Below are positions 34,147-37,230 of a stretch of DNA of 37,230 nt, piece by piece. Below the pieces are notes generated by a model. That model saw only the letters and a list, made by a program, of their open reading frames with translations, searched no databases and was not told the DNA's origin. How positions within the stretch are numbered: the first letter of the stretch is position 1; each line of letters opens with the position of its first letter. The DNA comes from Verrucomicrobiales bacterium (lineage in GTDB: Bacteria > Verrucomicrobiota > Verrucomicrobiia > Verrucomicrobiales > V1-33), in assembly GCA_947462995.1 (NCBI GenBank), contig CANHUG010000003.1, forward strand, positions 1 through 37,230, in the 5' to 3' direction. The position numbers were made by a program, and so were the translations under genes.

Positions 34147-35637
34147 ATGAGTCAGGAAACTCCATCCCTGCCCCCCGGAGTCACCCCGGAGGATATTCTG
34201 CAGCGTGCTGCGATCGACAAGTCGACGCGCCTGCCGGTTCTGTTCTTTTTCACCAGTGGCGCGGCATGGCTGCTGGTGGCGACGTTACTTGGGTTACTTG
34301 CTTCACTGAAGTTTGTGGCCACTGGGGCGTTCAAGTATGAGGTGCTGAACCTTGCGCGGGTGCAGCCTGCGTTTGTGAACGCACTGGTTTACGGCTGGGC
34401 CTATCAGGCTGGGTTCGGGGTGATGATCTGGATCATGGCCCGGCTCTGCCGCACGGAGTTGAGGAATCCTGTGACACTGATTGTGGCGGGGCACTTCTGG
34501 AATCTCGGGGTGACGCTAGGAGTTGCGGGGATTCTGGGTGGGCAGGGTAATTTGCACATGAAGCTGCTGGAGTTTCCGGCGATGGTGTGGCCGCTGTTGC
34601 TGGTGGCTTACCTGCTGATCGTGGTCTGGCTGGTGGTGATGTATTCCGCGCGGCGTCCGGGCAGCGGGTACATCTCGCAATGGTATATCCTTGCGGCCTG
34701 TTTCACGTGGCCGTGGATGTATCTGGTGGCCAACGTGCTGCTGAATGTGTTCAAGAAGGCCGGGGTGGCTGGTCCGGTGATTGCATCGTGGTATGCGAAC
34801 GGGGTGACGTTCCTCTGGATGGTGCCGGTTGGGCTGGCGAGTGCCTACTTCATCATTCCGAAGATCACTGGGAAGGCGATTCACAGCTACAATCTGAGCA
34901 GCTTTGCTTTCTGGTCGCTTCTGGCGCTGGCTCCGTGGGCGGGTGCTCAGGAACTGATTGGTGGTCCGGTGCCTGCGTGGATCCCTGCGGTGGCGGGGAC
35001 GGCTCAGATTCTGCTGCTGATTCCGATGTTGGCGGTTTGCCTGAACCATTATCAAACGGTGCGCGGAGCGCACGATCTGGTGGCGGTGAGTCCGAGCCTT
35101 CGGTTCACGTTTTTCGGGGCGGTGGGTTATGTGTGCACGTGTGTGGCGTCCGCGGTGCTTGGGTCGATGTCATTGAGCCGGTATACCTTCCTGAGCTTTA
35201 CCCAGGATGGGGTGATGATGATGGGGACGTACATGTTCTTCACGATGGCGATGTTTGGAGCGATCTATTTTATCGTGCCGCGGATTACGGCGTGCGAGTG
35301 GGTTAGCGGGGCGCGGATCCGGCTGCATTTCTGGCTGTCGGCGTATGCGATCATCGGATTGTGTTCCCTGCTGCTGATTGCCGGGCTCTCGCATGGCTCG
35401 GCGATTGATGAGTGGGAATCGAGTTTCGAGACTGCGGTAATGTTTTCGAAGGGCTATCTGGTGGGACGGATCTTCCTTTGGATCTTCCTTGTCGCGGCGA
35501 ATGTCATCTTCATCCATCAGCTTGTCCTTATGGTCATGAACCGGGGCCGGAAGGCCGGGACGCCGACACTGATTCACCAACCTACGCCTTACGAGACGGC
35601 GGAACTTGTCATCACCACCGAAGGAGCAGAGGCATGA
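34147..35637 (+). CDS. CcoN homologue without any heme or copper ligands
   Basis: 496 residues with about 12 membrane helices, aligning by pattern with subunit I of cbb3 oxidase. The conserved frame is there (RVQPAFVNALVYG for RLRPLHTNAVIF, IPKITGKAIHSYNLSSFAFW, AIYFIVPRI). The functional residues are not. The low-spin heme His is F76; the first CuB His falls in WYANGV (215-220); the HH pair of WAGPHH is Q268-E269 in WAGAQE; the two His of GHVHSG are V356 and M358 in GVMMMG; the cross-linked Tyr is A262. None of the nine His left in the protein falls at a ligand position. It therefore should not bind these cofactors or reduce oxygen. It may hold the CcoO-like cytochrome in a bridge to Complex III. 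Confidence 0.8.
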   Translation: MSQETPSLPPGVTPEDILQRAAIDKSTRLPVLFFFTSGAAWLLVATLLGLLASLKFVATGAFKYEVLNLARVQPAFVNALVYGWAYQAGFGVMIWIMARLCRTELRNPVTLIVAGHFWNLGVTLGVAGILGGQGNLHMKLLEFPAMVWPLLLVAYLLIVVWLVVMYSARRPGSGYISQWYILAACFTWPWMYLVANVLLNVFKKAGVAGPVIASWYANGVTFLWMVPVGLASAYFIIPKITGKAIHSYNLSSFAFWSLLALAPWAGAQELIGGPVPAWIPAVAGTAQILLLIPMLAVCLNHYQTVRGAHDLVAVSPSLRFTFFGAVGYVCTCVASAVLGSMSLSRYTFLSFTQDGVMMMGTYMFFTMAMFGAIYFIVPRITACEWVSGARIRLHFWLSAYAIIGLCSLLLIAGLSHGSAIDEWESSFETAVMFSKGYLVGRIFLWIFLVAANVIFIHQLVLMVMNRGRKAGTPTLIHQPTPYETAELVITTEGAEA

Positions 35638-36398
35638 ACAGTCTGAAATCATTCATCCTGACCATGGGCGCCTGCGTCGGCGTGCCGACGATCGTCATGA
35701 CCCTTGTGCCGTATGGGACAGAGCGAGGCCGCAGCGCAGTGGCTTACCAATCGGTTCCTGATCCGGCGAATCCTGCAGCTCCTCCAAAGGATCCTGAGGA
35801 GATGAAGGGCTTGTACTACCCTGTGAATTATTCCGGGGATAGGAAGCGGGGGGAGCTGGTGTACATTCAGGAAGGATGTGCGCAATGTCACACTCAGGTG
35901 GTGCGTCCGGACTATGCTGGGATTGACCAGTTCAAGAAGGGCTCCGGGCGGGAGCAGGAGTATGCGAAGGATCAGCCGGTGGCGGTGCGTCAGACGCATC
36001 CGTGGGACTACATGCATGAGGATTTCGCGATGTTCGGGATCCGGCGGATCGGGCCTGATCTTGCGAACGCGGGCTATCGGTATCTCGACAAGGACGGGCG
36101 TCCTGATGCGGCGAAGGTGAATGCGCTGTACCAGCATTTTTATGCGCCGAGGTCATTGAGGGGATGGTCGACGAGTCCTTCGTTCAAGCACCTGTTCAAC
36201 GTGGTGAAGAAGGAGAAGCCTGAAGGCAGTTCGGATGCGCTGGTGATTCCTGCGAATCTGCCGCTGGAGGCGGGGATGGAGATCGTACCTACTGATGAGG
36301 CCAAGGCACTGGTCGAATACCTGCTCGGGCTGAAGAGAGACGCGCCGCTACCTGCGGCGATTGCCGGAACCCCGCCGCAAGTACCTGCGGCCAAGTAA
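35634..36398 (+). CDS. CcoO-like monoheme cytochrome c lacking the usual axial Met
   Basis: 254 residues. One N-terminal helix is followed by a periplasmic domain with the CcoO signature EGCAQCHTQVVRPDY (heme site 82-86), HPWDY and IRRIGPDLANAGYRYL. CcoO proteins then have NMPSY/F, whose Met binds the heme; here the same place reads WSTSPSF (178-184), so S181 replaces Met. Another residue may bind the iron, or the heme may be five-coordinate. The ATG overlaps the stop of the CcoN-like gene (ATGA) and is preceded by AAGGAG, one of the few Shine-Dalgarno sites here, which sets the start. Confidence 0.8.
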   Translation: MNSLKSFILTMGACVGVPTIVMTLVPYGTERGRSAVAYQSVPDPANPAAPPKDPEEMKGLYYPVNYSGDRKRGELVYIQEGCAQCHTQVVRPDYAGIDQFKKGSGREQEYAKDQPVAVRQTHPWDYMHEDFAMFGIRRIGPDLANAGYRYLDKDGRPDAAKVNALYQHFYAPRSLRGWSTSPSFKHLFNVVKKEKPEGSSDALVIPANLPLEAGMEIVPTDEAKALVEYLLGLKRDAPLPAAIAGTPPQVPAAK

Positions 36399-36420
36399 AG
36401 CACCCGCGAATTTCAAGCAT

Positions 36421-37191
36421 ATGGCTTCTTCACCTGAGAACATTGACTACGCCCGGACTGCGAACGTTGCGAATATGCATGCGGCCGCGGCGCGCGAGCG
36501 AGAGGCGACGGCAGTAGGTGCCACGCCTGTTTCCCTTTGGGTCGTGGTGGCCACGGGGATTGTCACGATCATCGCTGGGGCGTATTTCGGGCAGAACACT
36601 GGTTCGGATGCCTCGATTGCCAACGTGAAGGGGTATCATTATGCGTTGCAGTACCCGGAGGGGAGCAGTGGTGGTGGGGCGGCGATGAGCGATGAAGAGC
36701 TCAGGCAGGATGCGAACTGGCTTGCCGCGGGCAAGGCGGTGTACAGTGGCGCTGGCAACTGTGTTGGGTGCCACCAGGCCAACGGCGAAGGGGTGGCCGG
36801 GCAGTTTCCACCGCTCAAGGGCTCGGATTGGGTGACTGCGAGCGACAAGCGTTTGATTGCGATTCTGCTTTACGGGATTGGAGGACAATTCAGCGTCCTT
36901 GGGAAGACTTACAATGGTCAGATGCCTGCCCAAGGGACGGCGCTGAACAATAAACAAATCGCCCAGGTTGCGTCTTACGTGCGTAATGAATGGGGTAACA
37001 AGGCGCCGTTGATCTATGACGATCAGGTGGCCGCCGTGAAGACTGAGATCGTGCGTCAGGCCTCTTGGACGCAGACGGAACTGGAAGCGGCGATTGCTGC
37101 TGATGCGGCCTGTGTGCCGTCGGAGTGGCCGGCGAAGATCGCGAAGGCCGCGGGAGGAGCGGCGGAGGCTGCACCTGCCGATAAGAAGTAA
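36421..37191 (+). CDS. Membrane-anchored monoheme cytochrome c
   Basis: 256 residues. A cytoplasmic N-terminus of about 35 residues precedes one membrane helix (about 37-56, VSLWVVVATGIVTIIAGAYF) and one cytochrome c domain with CVGCH (114-118), FPPLKGSDWV and GQMPAQG (Met 168 as ligand). The order anchor-then-cytochrome resembles CcoP, but only one heme is present where CcoP has two. The C-terminal tail is Ala/Lys-rich. It would carry electrons from the CcoO-like protein or ActE to a terminal oxidase. The start at 36421 is favoured over the frame start at 36361, which gives a basic, unsupported extension. Confidence 0.85.
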   Translation: MASSPENIDYARTANVANMHAAAAREREATAVGATPVSLWVVVATGIVTIIAGAYFGQNTGSDASIANVKGYHYALQYPEGSSGGGAAMSDEELRQDANWLAAGKAVYSGAGNCVGCHQANGEGVAGQFPPLKGSDWVTASDKRLIAILLYGIGGQFSVLGKTYNGQMPAQGTALNNKQIAQVASYVRNEWGNKAPLIYDDQVAAVKTEIVRQASWTQTELEAAIAADAACVPSEWPAKIAKAAGGAAEAAPADKK

Positions 37192-37230
37192 CCAATTTCA
37201 CCCTGAGACTGCTGCGCGTCACACCACGCA

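Noticed and set aside
34147..36398. Functional cbb3-type oxygen reductase
   Set aside because: The fold matches, but none of the heme or copper ligands is present in the CcoN-like subunit.
1..37230. tRNA, rRNA, CRISPR, insertion sequences with a transposase
   Set aside because: No cloverleaf, T-loop consensus, rRNA segment or transposase gene was seen by eye. A tRNAscan or Infernal search would be needed to exclude small RNAs.

Overview
The window looks like a piece of a Verrucomicrobiota chromosome. It is very GC-rich. It carries a PEP-CTERM exosortase substrate, a lipoprotein with a DUF6600-like Trp/Tyr-rich domain, and an Alternative Complex III operon. Most start codons are preceded by pyrimidine-rich leaders rather than Shine-Dalgarno sequences. 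The phylum call is an inference from this gene content; no marker gene is present. The + strand is G-rich throughout, whichever way the genes point, so minus-strand genes end codons in C and plus-strand genes end them in G.

Left part (1-6340): a minus-strand 2-oxoacid dehydrogenase E1 beta / E2 pair (E2 runs off the left edge), a polypurine tandem repeat, then a visibly lower-GC patch with an orphan SorC-type regulator that has a perfect palindrome just before its start codon. Three direct copies of a ~28-bp repeat (2451, 3965, 4816) punctuate this patch. A conserved membrane protein of unknown function, a small lipoprotein and another small unknown protein follow, then a chain of small hairpins (REP-like).

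Middle part (6340-24913): a CarH/LitR-like B12 photoreceptor-type MerR regulator diverges from selB. Then come, mostly on the minus strand, a TolC-like outer-membrane protein, a PH-like membrane protein, small secreted or unknown proteins, a 972-residue lipoprotein with a DUF6600-like domain and a long Gln/Arg/Glu helical repeat tail, glcF-glcE of glycolate oxidase (no glcD here), a flavin-dependent tryptophan-halogenase family protein, a PEP-CTERM protein with a clear promoter and terminator, a lipoprotein/coiled-coil pair, and argB-argD.

Right part (24914-37230): one long plus-strand respiratory operon. A sigma70-like promoter overlapped by a perfect 22-bp palindrome containing TGTGA-N6-TCACA precedes actA-actB-actC-actD-actE-actF (Alternative Complex III, a quinol:electron-acceptor oxidoreductase). 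A small one-helix protein, a CcoN homologue, a CcoO homologue and a membrane-anchored monoheme cytochrome c follow. The CcoN homologue has lost every histidine that would bind heme b, heme b3 or CuB, and the cross-linked tyrosine as well. The CcoO homologue keeps its CxxCH but lacks the usual axial Met. So what resembles a cbb3 oxidase next to Complex III cannot be an oxygen reductase by the known mechanism. It may be a structural or electron-relay module bridging Complex III to a real oxidase encoded beyond the right edge. This is the most interesting part of the window.
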